Assembly (NCBI RefSeq): GCF_016908635.1 | Contig: NZ_JAFBEG010000004.1 | Coordinates: 62,001 to 126,000, forward strand | DNA from: Sporohalobacter salinus | Lineage (GTDB): Bacteria; Bacillota; Halanaerobiia; Halobacteroidales; Acetohalobiaceae | Length of the DNA: 64,000 nucleotides | Direction: 5' to 3' | In this document: positions 1 to 9,293 of the stretch, one piece after another | How positions within the stretch are numbered: position 1 is the first letter of the stretch | How the letters are laid out: each line of letters begins with the position of its first letter | Made by a program: the position numbers and the translations under genes | Notes under the pieces: generated by a model | What the model saw: the letters and a program-made list of their open reading frames with translations, nothing else | Databases searched by the model: none | What the model was told of the DNA's origin: nothing

Positions 1-3
1 TTT

Positions 4-969
4 ATGGATGTTATATTTATGGGAACTCCTGATTTTTCAGTACCGACACTTAAACGATTAATTGAAGAAGATTTTACTGATGTAATAGGAGTTGTTACCC
101 AGCCGGACCGACCTAGAGGTAGGGGGCAGAAGATGCACCCATCTCCCGTTAAAGAAGAAGCCCTAAAAGAGGATTTAACCTTATTACAGCCTGAAGATAT
201 TAATAACTCAGATTCAGTTACTAAACTAAAAGAATTAAATCCTGATGTAATTGTAGTTATTGCTTATGGTCAGATTTTGGATAAGGAGATCCTTGATTTA
301 CCTAAATTAGGATGCATTAATGTTCATGCTTCATTATTGCCTAAGTATCGCGGTTCTGGCCCTCTACATCGAGTGATTATTAATGGAGAAGAAGAAACTG
401 GAATTACTACAATGTATATGGAAGAAGGCTTAGATATTGGTGATATAATTTTAAAAGAAAAAGTTGAGATTACTTCTGAAGAGACTGTTGGTGAATTACA
501 TGATAGATTAGCTGTTTTAGGAGCTGAGGTCTTGCTTGAAACTTTAGAGTTAATTAAGGCTGGAGAAGCTAATCGTATTTCGCAGGACGATAGAAAAGCT
601 ACTTATGCCCAAAAGATTACTAAAGAAGAAGGGCGAATTGATTGGACAGCAAGTGCTCAAGAGATTAAAAACTTAATTCGAGGGATGAACCCTTGGCCAG
701 GTGCTTATACTTTCTATAATGATAATAGACTTAAAGTCTGGAATAGTAGGATATATGATTCTAAAACAAAGCCCTCTGTAATCCCCGGGACAGTAGTTGA
801 TATTGAAAATGAATCTGGTTTTATAGTTCAGAGTGGAGAAGGACAGCTATTGATTAGTGAAGTTCAGCCAGAGAATAAACAGCGAATGTCGGCTAATGAT
901 TTTTTGCGGGGATATGATTTACAAGAGGGGACTTTATTAACTACGGACCAGGATCAGAATGGAGATTAA
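4..969 (+). CDS. fmt: methionyl-tRNA formyltransferase
   Basis: Transfers a formyl group from 10-formyl-tetrahydrofolate to Met-tRNAfMet for translation initiation in the cytoplasm. The N-terminus has the family's FMGTPDFSVPTL start, and the formyl-transferase core contains the NVHASLLPKYRG-type motif near residue 105. A C-terminal OB-like domain follows. At 321 aa it is close to the usual 310-320 aa. The ATG at 4 fits the family N-terminus, but any ribosome binding site lies outside the window. It is the first visible gene of a run continuing through DUF116, YugP-like and RsmB, an order common in Firmicutes, where def and priA often lie upstream. Confidence 0.97.
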   Translation: MDVIFMGTPDFSVPTLKRLIEEDFTDVIGVVTQPDRPRGRGQKMHPSPVKEEALKEDLTLLQPEDINNSDSVTKLKELNPDVIVVIAYGQILDKEILDLPKLGCINVHASLLPKYRGSGPLHRVIINGEEETGITTMYMEEGLDIGDIILKEKVEITSEETVGELHDRLAVLGAEVLLETLELIKAGEANRISQDDRKATYAQKITKEEGRIDWTASAQEIKNLIRGMNPWPGAYTFYNDNRLKVWNSRIYDSKTKPSVIPGTVVDIENESGFIVQSGEGQLLISEVQPENKQRMSANDFLRGYDLQEGTLLTTDQDQNGD

Positions 970-970
970 G

Positions 971-1732
971 ATGCAGCAAGATAAAGAGAATGCTAGAGAC
1001 CAAAAGCTATTTTTAAGTCTACTGGTATTATCAGTAATAATTCTGGGCATTATAGTAGGTAGTATCTGGTATTTAAATCTGACTAATTTTAATTATATTA
1101 GCCGAAGTATTCTATTGATTGTAGGAATAATAATTACTTTATTTAGTTTGGTTGTGGTTTTAGGAATAATAGGTATTTTGATCATTTTACAGAAGAAAAA
1201 AACTGTTTCCTTCTTTTATGTACCAATTAGAATTGTAATTTCTTATCTTTTTCCCTTAGTTATTTATTTAGGTAAGATATTGGGATTTGATAAATTAGAA
1301 ATCAAAAATTCTTTTATTGAGGTTAATAATCAATTAGTTAAGCCGGATAGATTAAAGGTTGCTCCGGAAAAGATATTAATGCTATTGCCACACTGTATTC
1401 AAAAAGCTGATTGTCAATATAGGATAACGAATGACCTTGATAACTGTCGCCGTTGTGGTCAATGTCAAGTTGATGATATTCTAAAGCTAAAGGAGAAATA
1501 TGGTTTTAAAGCAGTGGTAGCTACCGGTGGGACTTTAGCTCGGAGAAAAATTAAAGAAGTACAGCCGAAGGCTATTATTGCTGTAGCTTGCGAACGGGAT
1601 TTAACTAGTGGAATTCAGGATACTTATCCTCTGCCAGTGATTGGAGTGATTAATATTCGGCCGGAAGGACCTTGTATTAATACTTTAGTTAATATCGAAG
1701 AATTAGAAAAGGCTATTAATAAACTATTATAA
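971..1732 (+). CDS. DUF116 membrane protein with Cys-rich cytosolic domain
   Basis: Conserved protein of unknown function, DUF116 family (253 aa). Three hydrophobic segments fill the first ~105 residues. A soluble domain with clustered cysteines follows (LPHCIQKADC, then NCRRCGQC), which could hold a metal or an Fe-S cluster; that is inference. An in-frame ATG also exists at 959, but GGAG at 961-964 sits 6 nt before the ATG at 971, so 971 is preferred. It follows fmt by one base and is very probably cotranscribed. DUF116 is often found between fmt and rsmB in Firmicutes, but its job is not known. Confidence 0.85.
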   Translation: MQQDKENARDQKLFLSLLVLSVIILGIIVGSIWYLNLTNFNYISRSILLIVGIIITLFSLVVVLGIIGILIILQKKKTVSFFYVPIRIVISYLFPLVIYLGKILGFDKLEIKNSFIEVNNQLVKPDRLKVAPEKILMLLPHCIQKADCQYRITNDLDNCRRCGQCQVDDILKLKEKYGFKAVVATGGTLARRKIKEVQPKAIIAVACERDLTSGIQDTYPLPVIGVINIRPEGPCINTLVNIEELEKAINKLL

Positions 1733-1745
1733 AGGAGGGGTTAAT

Positions 1746-2441
1746 ATGTTTTTTCCATTTTTTGATCCGACGTTTTTTATTTTAATACCTGCTTTATTGA
1801 TTTCAATGTATGCTCAGTATAAAGTTAAGAGTACTTTCAATAAATATTTAAATGTAGCAGCTAGTAGAGGCTATACTGGAGCAGAAGTAGCGCGAGATAT
1901 TTTACAGCAGAAAGGAATTCGGAATGTAACAATAGAGAGAGCCCAGGAAAGCTTGAGTGATCATTATGATCCACGTAGTAAAACAGTTCGTTTATCACCA
2001 GAAGTATATAATGGTAGATCGGTGGCTTCCTTAGGAGTAGCAGCTCATGAGACCGGGCATGCTGTTCAGCATGCTGTAGAGTATTTGCCTTTGAATATTA
2101 GGCATACTTTATTGCCAGTGGCTAATTTTGGTTCGAAGTTAGGACTACCATTAGGAATTTTTGGCTTTTTCTTCTTTAGATCAGAGTTTATGGTCCATTT
2201 AGGACTAATTATTTTTGCTGGTGCTGTTTTATTTCAGATTGTGACTTTGCCAGTGGAGTTTAATGCTAGTGCTCGGGCTATCGATTTTCTTCGGAATGGT
2301 GATTATCTTGCTCGTGATGAAGTAAAGCCAGCTAAGAAGGTATTGAATGCAGCAGCTTTAACTTATGTAGCAGCAGTATTAGTTTCTATAGGTCATATGT
2401 TACGATTGTTGATGATGGCTAGTATGCTGGATGATGATTAA
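1746..2441 (+). CDS. YugP-like zinc metallopeptidase (Zn_peptidase_2)
   Basis: Membrane-bound zinc-dependent protease-like protein of the YugP/Zn_peptidase_2 family, 231 aa. It has an N-terminal membrane anchor (about residues 8-25). The zincin motif HETGH lies at residues 101-105, giving two zinc-ligand histidines and the catalytic glutamate. Two or three further hydrophobic segments lie in the C-terminal half. AAAGGAGGGG lies 6-7 nt upstream of the ATG. Substrates are unknown; membrane protein quality control is a common guess. It sits in the fmt-rsmB operon and overlaps the next gene by 11 nt, suggesting coupled translation. Confidence 0.9.
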   Translation: MFFPFFDPTFFILIPALLISMYAQYKVKSTFNKYLNVAASRGYTGAEVARDILQQKGIRNVTIERAQESLSDHYDPRSKTVRLSPEVYNGRSVASLGVAAHETGHAVQHAVEYLPLNIRHTLLPVANFGSKLGLPLGIFGFFFFRSEFMVHLGLIIFAGAVLFQIVTLPVEFNASARAIDFLRNGDYLARDEVKPAKKVLNAAALTYVAAVLVSIGHMLRLLMMASMLDDD

Positions 2442-3117
2442 TATGCCTTTATTATTATTTTTTTTATTAATTGTAATTTTATTTCCGGCATTGTTGATTC
2501 CTGTTGGTAGTTTAATTATGCTATTAATCTTATTTATTCCTTTTAAGTTTACTCTTGATTCATTAATTACTTTAATAACTGCTCCTGAACAGATTATCAA
2601 GATTGCTGTTAATCCTAAATTAAGACGAAACCATGCTTTAGAACATGCTACTATTAATGTATTGGAAGAATCATATGGGCATCAACATTTATCAGGTTTA
2701 GCTAAAGAAAATGGTTTTTTAATTCAGGGGGCTATAAATCCAATAGTATTACAGCAGGCTGCCGAAGAGGGACTCCATCGATTAAAAGCAGGTGAAACAG
2801 ATTTAGTCATTCATGATAGATGTGGTACTAGTTTAATGATGGGAAATCTTATATCAGCTCTGATTTTCTTTGGACTATTATTGTCAACTGGGAACTTTAC
2901 TATCATATATGTATTAATTGCTGTTATATTTTCTAGGTTGCTGGGGCCTACAATAGGTAAATATGCTCAAAAATTATTAACTACTTCGCCTGATGTAGAA
3001 GGAATGGTGATTGATGGAATTAGATCTGAAACTAATTTTAATAATTTCTTTGGGATTAATATAAGGAATCAACCCCAGAAATTATTTGTTAAAACAGAAA
3101 GATTAGAAGTCTATTGA
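2431..3117 (+). CDS. DUF6391-like membrane protein
   Basis: Conserved protein of unknown function, 228 aa. It begins with a very hydrophobic segment of about 45 residues. A conserved-looking block follows, NPKLRRNHALEHATINVLEE, whose HALEHATI core recalls the DUF6391 family. Another pair of hydrophobic segments lies near residues 140-175. Candidate start codons are the ATGs at 2431, 2434 and 2443; all lie inside or just after the end of the YugP-like gene. The HxxEH pattern could bind metal, but that is speculation. The operon context links it to the upstream protease. Confidence 0.7.
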   Translation: MMINMPLLLFFLLIVILFPALLIPVGSLIMLLILFIPFKFTLDSLITLITAPEQIIKIAVNPKLRRNHALEHATINVLEESYGHQHLSGLAKENGFLIQGAINPIVLQQAAEEGLHRLKAGETDLVIHDRCGTSLMMGNLISALIFFGLLLSTGNFTIIYVLIAVIFSRLLGPTIGKYAQKLLTTSPDVEGMVIDGIRSETNFNNFFGINIRNQPQKLFVKTERLEVY

Positions 3118-3133
3118 TTGGAGGCTTAAAATA

Positions 3134-4480
3134 GTGACAAAGAATGGACGTCAGGTTGCTTTAGAGGCGGTGTATAGGATAAATGAGGAAGGAGCGTACT
3201 CTAATTTAGTACTAAACCATCTCTTTAAAAAGTATAATTTACCAGAGCAAGATAAAGGTTTAGCTACTGAATTAATTTATGGTAGTTTGCGAATGAGAAA
3301 TCATTTAGACTGGATTTTAAATCAGTTTGCAGATCGAAGTATAAATAAAATGGATAGCTGGACGAGGAATATATTGCGGTTGGGGTTATATCAGATTCGG
3401 TTTCTTGACAGCATTCCTGATGCTGTAGCCTGTAATGAAACAGTAGAATTAGCTAAGGAATATCAACATAGTGGAGCTGCAAATTTTGTTAATGGAGTTT
3501 TGCGTAATATTCTTCGTAATTTAGATAAAGTTGAGTTTCCTCAATTAGATGATAATCCTGTTCAGCATATTAGATATAAATATTCATTTCCTCAATGGAT
3601 GGTAGAAACTTGGGTAAAAAGATACGGAATAGAATTAACAATTGATATTTGTTCTGCTTTTAATCAAGTACCTCGTAAGATTATTAGACAGAATCAGCTT
3701 AAAATAACGGCTGAAGAATTAAAGACAGAGTTAGTTTCAGCTGGCATAGAGATAGAGTCTATTTCGGAGATTCCTCAAGCTTTCAAAGTGACCAATTCTT
3801 CTTCTCTTTTTCAATCGGATTTATTTACAGCTGGATATTTTCAGATTCAGGGCTTGGCTTCTATTCTGACCGGCCATATTATAATGCCAGAGCCTGGAGA
3901 TAGAGTTTTGGACTTATGTAGTGCTCCTGGCGGTAAGACGACTCATTTGGCTGAGTTTATGGCCAATCAAGGGGAGATAATAGCTAATGATTTGCATGAG
4001 GATAAGCTAGAATTGATTGAAAGAAATTGTGAACGGTTAGGAATTGAGATAGTTAATACTCAGTCTGGTGACGGACGCAGTTTAGAGTTCAAGAATAAGT
4101 TTGATAAAATTTTAGTTGATGCTCCTTGTTCTGGATTAGGGATGATAGCTAAAAAACCGGAAATCAAATGGCAGAAGAAGCCGCAGGATAGCAAGTCTTT
4201 AGCTAAACTACAACTTGAACTTTTAAATAATGCCAGCGAATTTTTAAAGTCAGGTGGAGAGTTAATTTATAGTACTTGTACTATTGCTAAAGAAGAGAAT
4301 CTAGAAGTAATAAATAAATTTTTAGCTCAAAATTTAGCTTTTGAATTAGTTGATTTAAGCAGTCAGGCTGAAAGGTATGGAATTGGTTCGGATTTTATCT
4401 TAGAAGGAGCTATTCGATTATTACCTACCTGGCAGGAGAATGAGGGATTCTTTATTGCTAAGTTGAGGAAAAAAGTTTAA
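3134..4480 (+). CDS. rsmB: 16S rRNA (cytosine-967-C5) methyltransferase RsmB
   Basis: Methylates C967 of 16S rRNA using S-adenosylmethionine. The first ~140 residues form a NusB-like RNA-binding domain. The remainder is the class I methyltransferase domain with the SAM loop LDLCSAPGGKTTHLAE near residue 255. The two conserved cysteines are present: DAPCSGLG (general acid/base region) and YSTCTI (catalytic nucleophile). At 448 aa the length is normal. The start is GTG with GGAGG about 9 nt upstream. It ends the operon that begins with fmt; a promoter for the next gene follows. Confidence 0.96.
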   Translation: MTKNGRQVALEAVYRINEEGAYSNLVLNHLFKKYNLPEQDKGLATELIYGSLRMRNHLDWILNQFADRSINKMDSWTRNILRLGLYQIRFLDSIPDAVACNETVELAKEYQHSGAANFVNGVLRNILRNLDKVEFPQLDDNPVQHIRYKYSFPQWMVETWVKRYGIELTIDICSAFNQVPRKIIRQNQLKITAEELKTELVSAGIEIESISEIPQAFKVTNSSSLFQSDLFTAGYFQIQGLASILTGHIIMPEPGDRVLDLCSAPGGKTTHLAEFMANQGEIIANDLHEDKLELIERNCERLGIEIVNTQSGDGRSLEFKNKFDKILVDAPCSGLGMIAKKPEIKWQKKPQDSKSLAKLQLELLNNASEFLKSGGELIYSTCTIAKEENLEVINKFLAQNLAFELVDLSSQAERYGIGSDFILEGAIRLLPTWQENEGFFIAKLRKKV

Positions 4481-4488
4481 CTTGTAGC

Positions 4489-4516
4489 TTGACATTTAAG
4501 TGAAGTAGTATATCAT
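4489..4516 (+). promoter_or_regulatory. sigma-A type promoter for rlmN operon
   Basis: TTGACA (4489-4494), a 16-nt spacer, then TATCAT (4511-4516), immediately after rsmB. It would drive rlmN-stp-pknB-rsgA-rpe. The -35 box is a perfect consensus match, but no transcription start is known. Confidence 0.65.
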
Positions 4517-4573
4517 ATTTATATAGATGGAATAGTAATTATCAACTGAAAAGGTGGTAGAAAGGAAGATAGA

Positions 4574-5626
4574 ATGGCTACTAAAGTAGATCTTTCTTCT
4601 TTTAATTTAACTGAATTAGAAGATTTTGTGAGTGATGAATTAGGTGAAGCTTCTTTTAGAGCTAAACAGATAATGAATTGGATTTATAAGCAGGGGGTTG
4701 TTGATTTTGAAGAAATGACTAATTTAAGTCAAGATTTGCGCAGTAGATTACAGGGTAAGGCCTATATTAATAAATTTATAGAAATAACTAGAGCAGAATC
4801 GAAAGATGGTACAGTTAAGTTTTTATTCAAGTTGAGGGATAATAAAGAGATTGAGACAGTCTTTTTACCATATCAAGATGGAAGAAATAGTATCTGTGTA
4901 TCTACTCAAGTAGGTTGTGGTATGGGTTGTAATTTCTGTGCAACTGGACAGCAGGGACTGGAACGTAATTTAACTACTGGAGAGATTATAAGTCAGATTT
5001 TAGAGGTTCAGCGGTTAATGAGTTCGAGTGGTTATAATTCTTCCTTGATAACTAATATAGTTTTTATGGGTATGGGTGAACCGCTGGCGAATTATGATAA
5101 TCTTTTGAAGGCAATTAAGATCTTAAATAGTAATGAAACCTTAAATATTTCTATGCGAAGGATAACAGTTTCTACTTGTGGTTTAGTACCTCAGATTAAA
5201 AGGCTAGCTGATGAAGAACTGCAGTTAGTTTTGGCTATTTCACTACATGCTGCTGAGGATGAAATTCGAGACAATATGATGCCAATTAATAAACGTTATC
5301 CCCTAGAAGAATTAATTACTGCCTGTGAGTATTATTTAGAAAGGACGAATAGACGGATTACGTTTGAGTATGCTTTGATAGATGGTGTTAATAATCGACA
5401 TGAGGATGCTAAAAAGCTGGCTCAATTATTGTCAGGATTGCTCTGTCATGTTAATTTAATTCCCATTAATCCAGTGAAGGATTTAAGGCTTTCAAGGCCT
5501 AATAGAGAAGATACTAAAGAATTTAAAAAGATATTGAATCAGAATAATATTCAGGCTACTGTACGTCAGGAAAGAGGTAAGGATATTGAAGCAGCTTGTG
5601 GGCAGCTTAGGACTGAAAATAATTAG
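4574..5626 (+). CDS. rlmN: 23S rRNA/tRNA adenine-C2 methyltransferase RlmN
   Basis: Radical-SAM enzyme that methylates A2503 of 23S rRNA and A37 of some tRNAs. The radical SAM cluster motif CxxxCxxC is seen as CGMGCNFC near residue 115. The family's C-terminal conserved cysteine is present in AACGQL near residue 343, and a further Cys lies in STCGLVP. At 350 aa the length is typical. The gene opens the rlmN-stp-pknB-rsgA-rpe cluster conserved across Firmicutes and has its own TTGACA/TATCAT promoter 60-85 nt upstream. Confidence 0.96.
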   Translation: MATKVDLSSFNLTELEDFVSDELGEASFRAKQIMNWIYKQGVVDFEEMTNLSQDLRSRLQGKAYINKFIEITRAESKDGTVKFLFKLRDNKEIETVFLPYQDGRNSICVSTQVGCGMGCNFCATGQQGLERNLTTGEIISQILEVQRLMSSSGYNSSLITNIVFMGMGEPLANYDNLLKAIKILNSNETLNISMRRITVSTCGLVPQIKRLADEELQLVLAISLHAAEDEIRDNMMPINKRYPLEELITACEYYLERTNRRITFEYALIDGVNNRHEDAKKLAQLLSGLLCHVNLIPINPVKDLRLSRPNREDTKEFKKILNQNNIQATVRQERGKDIEAACGQLRTENN

Positions 5627-5652
5627 CTTGAAGCAATATGTGGGGTGATCTA

Positions 5653-6363
5653 ATGAGATCTGGATTCAAATCCGATTGTGGTAGAGTAAGGGACCAGAAT
5701 GAAGATAATTATCTTCAGATGGAACAGAATGGCCTTAAGATATTTGCAGTAGCTGATGGAATGGGTGGCCATAATGCTGGTGAAGTAGCTAGTTCAATAG
5801 CTATTGAACTACTGCAGGATTATAATTTCAGCTCAGATAAGATACCTGGTGACTTAATTAAAGTTATTGAATCTATCAATATTGAGATTAGAGATAAAGC
5901 GGAGAAAAATACTGATTATCAAGGAATGGGTACTACTTTGACAGTTGCCGTTTTGGATGATAATCAAGTATACATTGGTCATGTGGGTGATAGTCGAGCT
6001 TATCTGTTACGCGATGGAGAATTTAATCAGTTAACTGAAGACCATTCATTGGTAAATAAGTTAGTTAAGACTGGTAAGATAACTGCTGAAGAAGCGAGAG
6101 ACCATCCGCAGAGTAATGTATTATTACAGGCTTTAGGAACTGAAAGCCAGGTAGATGTAGATGTAATTGAATTAGAAGCTAAGTCTGGAGATCTTTTTTT
6201 ATTATGTAGTGATGGATTGAATGTTATGTTAAGTGATAAAGAGATTAAGGATATTTTGTTAAAAGAAGATAGTTTGCAAGATAAAGCTGATAGATTGGTT
6301 CGATTGGCTAAAGAATTCGGTGGGTATGATAATATAACTATTAATCTCTTTGCAGTTAGCTAA
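5653..6363 (+). CDS. stp: PP2C-type serine/threonine phosphatase Stp (PrpC)
   Basis: Protein phosphatase that reverses phosphorylation by the neighbouring kinase PknB. The PP2C signatures are visible: RDQNEDN near the N-terminus, VADGMGGH with metal-binding aspartate, GHVGDSRAYLLR, and a C-terminal GGYDNIT. An in-frame ATG exists at 5638, but GGGGTGAT at 5642-5649 places the ribosome binding site before the ATG at 5653, giving MRSGFKSDCG, the expected start of the family (236 aa). It lies 20 nt upstream of pknB. The pair usually controls cell-wall synthesis and growth state. Confidence 0.95.
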   Translation: MRSGFKSDCGRVRDQNEDNYLQMEQNGLKIFAVADGMGGHNAGEVASSIAIELLQDYNFSSDKIPGDLIKVIESINIEIRDKAEKNTDYQGMGTTLTVAVLDDNQVYIGHVGDSRAYLLRDGEFNQLTEDHSLVNKLVKTGKITAEEARDHPQSNVLLQALGTESQVDVDVIELEAKSGDLFLLCSDGLNVMLSDKEIKDILLKEDSLQDKADRLVRLAKEFGGYDNITINLFAVS

Positions 6364-6382
6364 AATTATAGAGGTGACTTGA

Positions 6383-8389
6383 ATGATTGGTAAATGCTTA
6401 AATAATCGTTACCAGATTGAAGATGAAATTGGCGCAGGCGGAATGTCTTTAGTTTATGAGGCAACGGATAAGCTCTTGAACCGCAAGGTAGCAGTGAAAG
6501 TGTTGCGGCCGCAGTTTGCTACTGATAAAGAATTTATAGAGAGGTTTAAACGGGAAGCACAAGCAGTAGCTAATTTTACTCATCCTAATATTGTAAATAT
6601 TTTTGATATAGGAGAAGATAATGGAACTCATTATATTGTAATGGAGAATGTTCAAGGGGAAACTCTGAAAGATAGAATTGAGAAACAGGGGAATTTGAGC
6701 CCTGTATCTGCTTTAGAGATTACTAAACAGGTATGTAATGCTTTAGTTACAGCTCATCGAAAGCAGATTGTTCATTGCGATATTAAACCAGGGAATATTC
6801 TGATAGCATCTGGTGGAACAGTTAAATTAACTGATTTTGGTATTGCTCGGGCTGTGACTTCTTCGTCGACTTTAAAGCAGACGGATACAGTAATAGGTTC
6901 AGCTGCTTACTTTTCACCGGAACAGGCTAGGGGAGATAGACTGGATAATAGGACTGATATTTATTCACTGGGAATTGTTCTTTATGAAATGTTGACAGGA
7001 GAGGTTCCTTTTACCGGAGATACTCCTGTATCTGTAGCTTTAAAACATATTAAAGAAGATCCTAAACCTCCAACGGAGTTTGATCATACTATTCCAGGGG
7101 AAGTTGAGAATATAATTTTAAAGGCGGTCAATAAGGAACCAAAAAAGCGCTATACTAATGTTAAAGAGATGTTGATTGATCTTAAAGAAACATTAGAAGA
7201 CTTAGAGAAGACAGAAAAAGATAGCTTAGATGAGTCTGAATCTGATATTGATAAAGATGATAAGACTATTGTGATGTCTAAAAATGACTATCCTACAAAA
7301 CGGATATCAGACTACAAAAAAACAAAACAGATATCAAATTTTAAAGATAATGAATCAATAAAAGAAGAATCAGTTACGAGGACGAAAAATGAAGAAATAG
7401 AAGAGGTGGGTTATACGCAGCCTCAAAAGTCTAGTTTCTGGAATCGAAATCGAAGTTTAATGATTTGGTTTTTAGTATTAGCTTTAATTACTGGTGGTTT
7501 AGTTTTTAGTTATTATCAGGTGACTAATTATTTGGAAGTACCTGTTGTTGAAGTGCCTAATTTGGTTGATAAAGATTTAAAAACTGCTAGACAGATTTTA
7601 GAAAAAAAAGGACTACATCTTAAAGTTTATAATCGCAATTATAATAATAATGTTCCTGAAGATCATATTATTTCACATCATCCTGAATCTGGCAAAAAGG
7701 TTAAGAAGAATCGAAAAATAAGTGTAGTTGTCAGCAAGGGAGCAAAGTTAACTAAAATTCCTGATGTGATAGGAGAACGACTGCGGGAAGCTAAAATTTT
7801 AATTGAAGAAGCAGATTTAGAAGTAGGTGAGGTCAACTATGTTTTTAGTGATCGAATTAAAAAAGGGTTAATTATTGACCAGTCTCCTAGTTCTAAAAAG
7901 GAAGTTAAAGTAGATACTAAAGTTGATTTAATTATAAGTAAAGGAAAAGAGGCTGAAGCCATTGAAGCTCCTAAGTTAGTTGGTTTAAGTGAAAAGAATG
8001 CTAAAAGTAAGCTGCGAAATCTTAATTTGATTATTGGTAAAGTTAAGTATAAAAAGAGTCTAAATTACTTTGAAGGTAAAGTGATGAAACAGGAACCTAA
8101 GCCTGGAAGTGAGATAGTACCTGGATCTCCTGTTAATTTAGTAATTAGTAAAGGAATTAGAAATCCTTATAATTCTGAAGTTCATGAATTTAAAATTAGA
8201 GTTAATATTAATCCGGGAGAAAAGGACCAACGCGTGAAGATAATTGTTCGTGATGATAATGGACGGCGGATTATTTATAATCAAATTCATCATCCAGGAG
8301 ATTTAGTAGATAAAAGGATTATTAGTGTTGGTTCAACAGTAGTAAAAGTATATATTAATGATAAATTGGTTCGCGAACAGAGATTATAA
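6383..8389 (+). CDS. pknB: PASTA-domain serine/threonine kinase PknB/PrkC
   Basis: Membrane receptor kinase sensing cell-wall fragments. The kinase domain (about 10-270) has a glycine loop GAGGMS, VAVKVL lysine, and DFG. The catalytic loop reads HCDIKPGN, so the usual Arg of HRD is Cys, making this a non-RD kinase. A charged linker (270-355) precedes a transmembrane helix (~360-380) and three PASTA repeats (~390-590), each ending near VVSKG or ISKG. A ~65-residue C-terminal extension of unknown fold follows. It pairs with stp upstream. PrkC of Bacillus has three PASTA repeats plus an Ig-like tail, so the layout is similar. Confidence 0.95.
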   Translation: MIGKCLNNRYQIEDEIGAGGMSLVYEATDKLLNRKVAVKVLRPQFATDKEFIERFKREAQAVANFTHPNIVNIFDIGEDNGTHYIVMENVQGETLKDRIEKQGNLSPVSALEITKQVCNALVTAHRKQIVHCDIKPGNILIASGGTVKLTDFGIARAVTSSSTLKQTDTVIGSAAYFSPEQARGDRLDNRTDIYSLGIVLYEMLTGEVPFTGDTPVSVALKHIKEDPKPPTEFDHTIPGEVENIILKAVNKEPKKRYTNVKEMLIDLKETLEDLEKTEKDSLDESESDIDKDDKTIVMSKNDYPTKRISDYKKTKQISNFKDNESIKEESVTRTKNEEIEEVGYTQPQKSSFWNRNRSLMIWFLVLALITGGLVFSYYQVTNYLEVPVVEVPNLVDKDLKTARQILEKKGLHLKVYNRNYNNNVPEDHIISHHPESGKKVKKNRKISVVVSKGAKLTKIPDVIGERLREAKILIEEADLEVGEVNYVFSDRIKKGLIIDQSPSSKKEVKVDTKVDLIISKGKEAEAIEAPKLVGLSEKNAKSKLRNLNLIIGKVKYKKSLNYFEGKVMKQEPKPGSEIVPGSPVNLVISKGIRNPYNSEVHEFKIRVNINPGEKDQRVKIIVRDDNGRRIIYNQIHHPGDLVDKRIISVGSTVVKVYINDKLVREQRL

Positions 8390-8405
8390 TATTGAGGAGG
8401 GAACA

Positions 8406-9293
8406 ATGGAAAAAGGTAGAATTATTAAGGCTTATGCAGGTTATTATTATGTATTAAGTTTTGAGAATAATAAGATTTATGAGACTAAATTACGTGGTAG
8501 ATTTCGACAAGAAGATTTTGATTTTTATGTAGGTGATAAAGTAAAATTTTCTGTTATTGATGAGAAGGAAGAGACTGGTGTAATAGAAGGATTATTACCG
8601 CGGGCAACGAAATTGGATCGGCCAGCAGTAGCAAATGTAGATCAAGTTGTTTTAGTTTTTGCCAGTCAACAGCCGGAGTTGAATTATAGACTATTAGATC
8701 GTTTCTTACTTCTAGTTGAAGCTTATGAATTTGAGGTATTGATTTGTTTGAATAAGATGGATCTAGTTGGGCTTGAGAAAGCTAAGGAACTAATGGCTAA
8801 TTATGTGGATATTGGCTATAGAGTTGTTTATACTTCAGCTGAAAACAATCAGGGTTTAAGTGAACTAAAAAAGGAACTACAGAATAGATTATCTGTTTTG
8901 GCAGGGCCATCGGGGGTAGGAAAATCTAGTCTCTTGAATCAGTTAAGCCCAGAGGCAGAGATGGCTGTTGATGAGGTTAGCCAGAAAATAAAGCGCGGAA
9001 AGCATACTACTAGACATGTAGAATTAATAACTTTAGATAATAGTGGTTTAGTTGTGGATACTCCTGGCTTTACTAGTTTGAATATTGATTTTATTACTAA
9101 AAGAGAATTGGTTTATTTCTTTCGAGAAATGAAGGAATATATTTCTAAGTGTAAGTTTAATGATTGTCTTCATTTCCATGAGCCTAAATGTAGAATTAAG
9201 CAAGCGGTACAAGAAGGAGAGATTGCTCAGTCAAGATATGATAGCTATTTAAATTTTTTATCAGAAATTGAAGGAGAGGATGATCAATGGTAA
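8406..9293 (+). CDS. rsgA: ribosome small-subunit GTPase RsgA (YloQ/YjeQ)
   Basis: Circularly permuted GTPase acting late in 30S ribosome maturation. It has an N-terminal OB-fold. Its G-motifs come in permuted order: NKMD (G4), then GPSGVGKS (G1), then DTPG (G3). A zinc finger CKFNDC-LHFHEPKC follows near residues 240-252. An in-frame ATG at 8358 lies inside pknB, but GAGGAGGG at 8394-8401 sits just before the ATG at 8406, so the 295-aa form is correct. It overlaps rpe by 7 nt. The rsgA-rpe order after pknB is the standard Firmicute arrangement. Confidence 0.95.
   Translation: MEKGRIIKAYAGYYYVLSFENNKIYETKLRGRFRQEDFDFYVGDKVKFSVIDEKEETGVIEGLLPRATKLDRPAVANVDQVVLVFASQQPELNYRLLDRFLLLVEAYEFEVLICLNKMDLVGLEKAKELMANYVDIGYRVVYTSAENNQGLSELKKELQNRLSVLAGPSGVGKSSLLNQLSPEAEMAVDEVSQKIKRGKHTTRHVELITLDNSGLVVDTPGFTSLNIDFITKRELVYFFREMKEYISKCKFNDCLHFHEPKCRIKQAVQEGEIAQSRYDSYLNFLSEIEGEDDQW

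Noticed and set aside
5660-5680. GGATTCAAATCC as a possible tRNA T-arm
   Set aside because: It lies within the stp coding region and there is no cloverleaf; no tRNA gene was found in the window.
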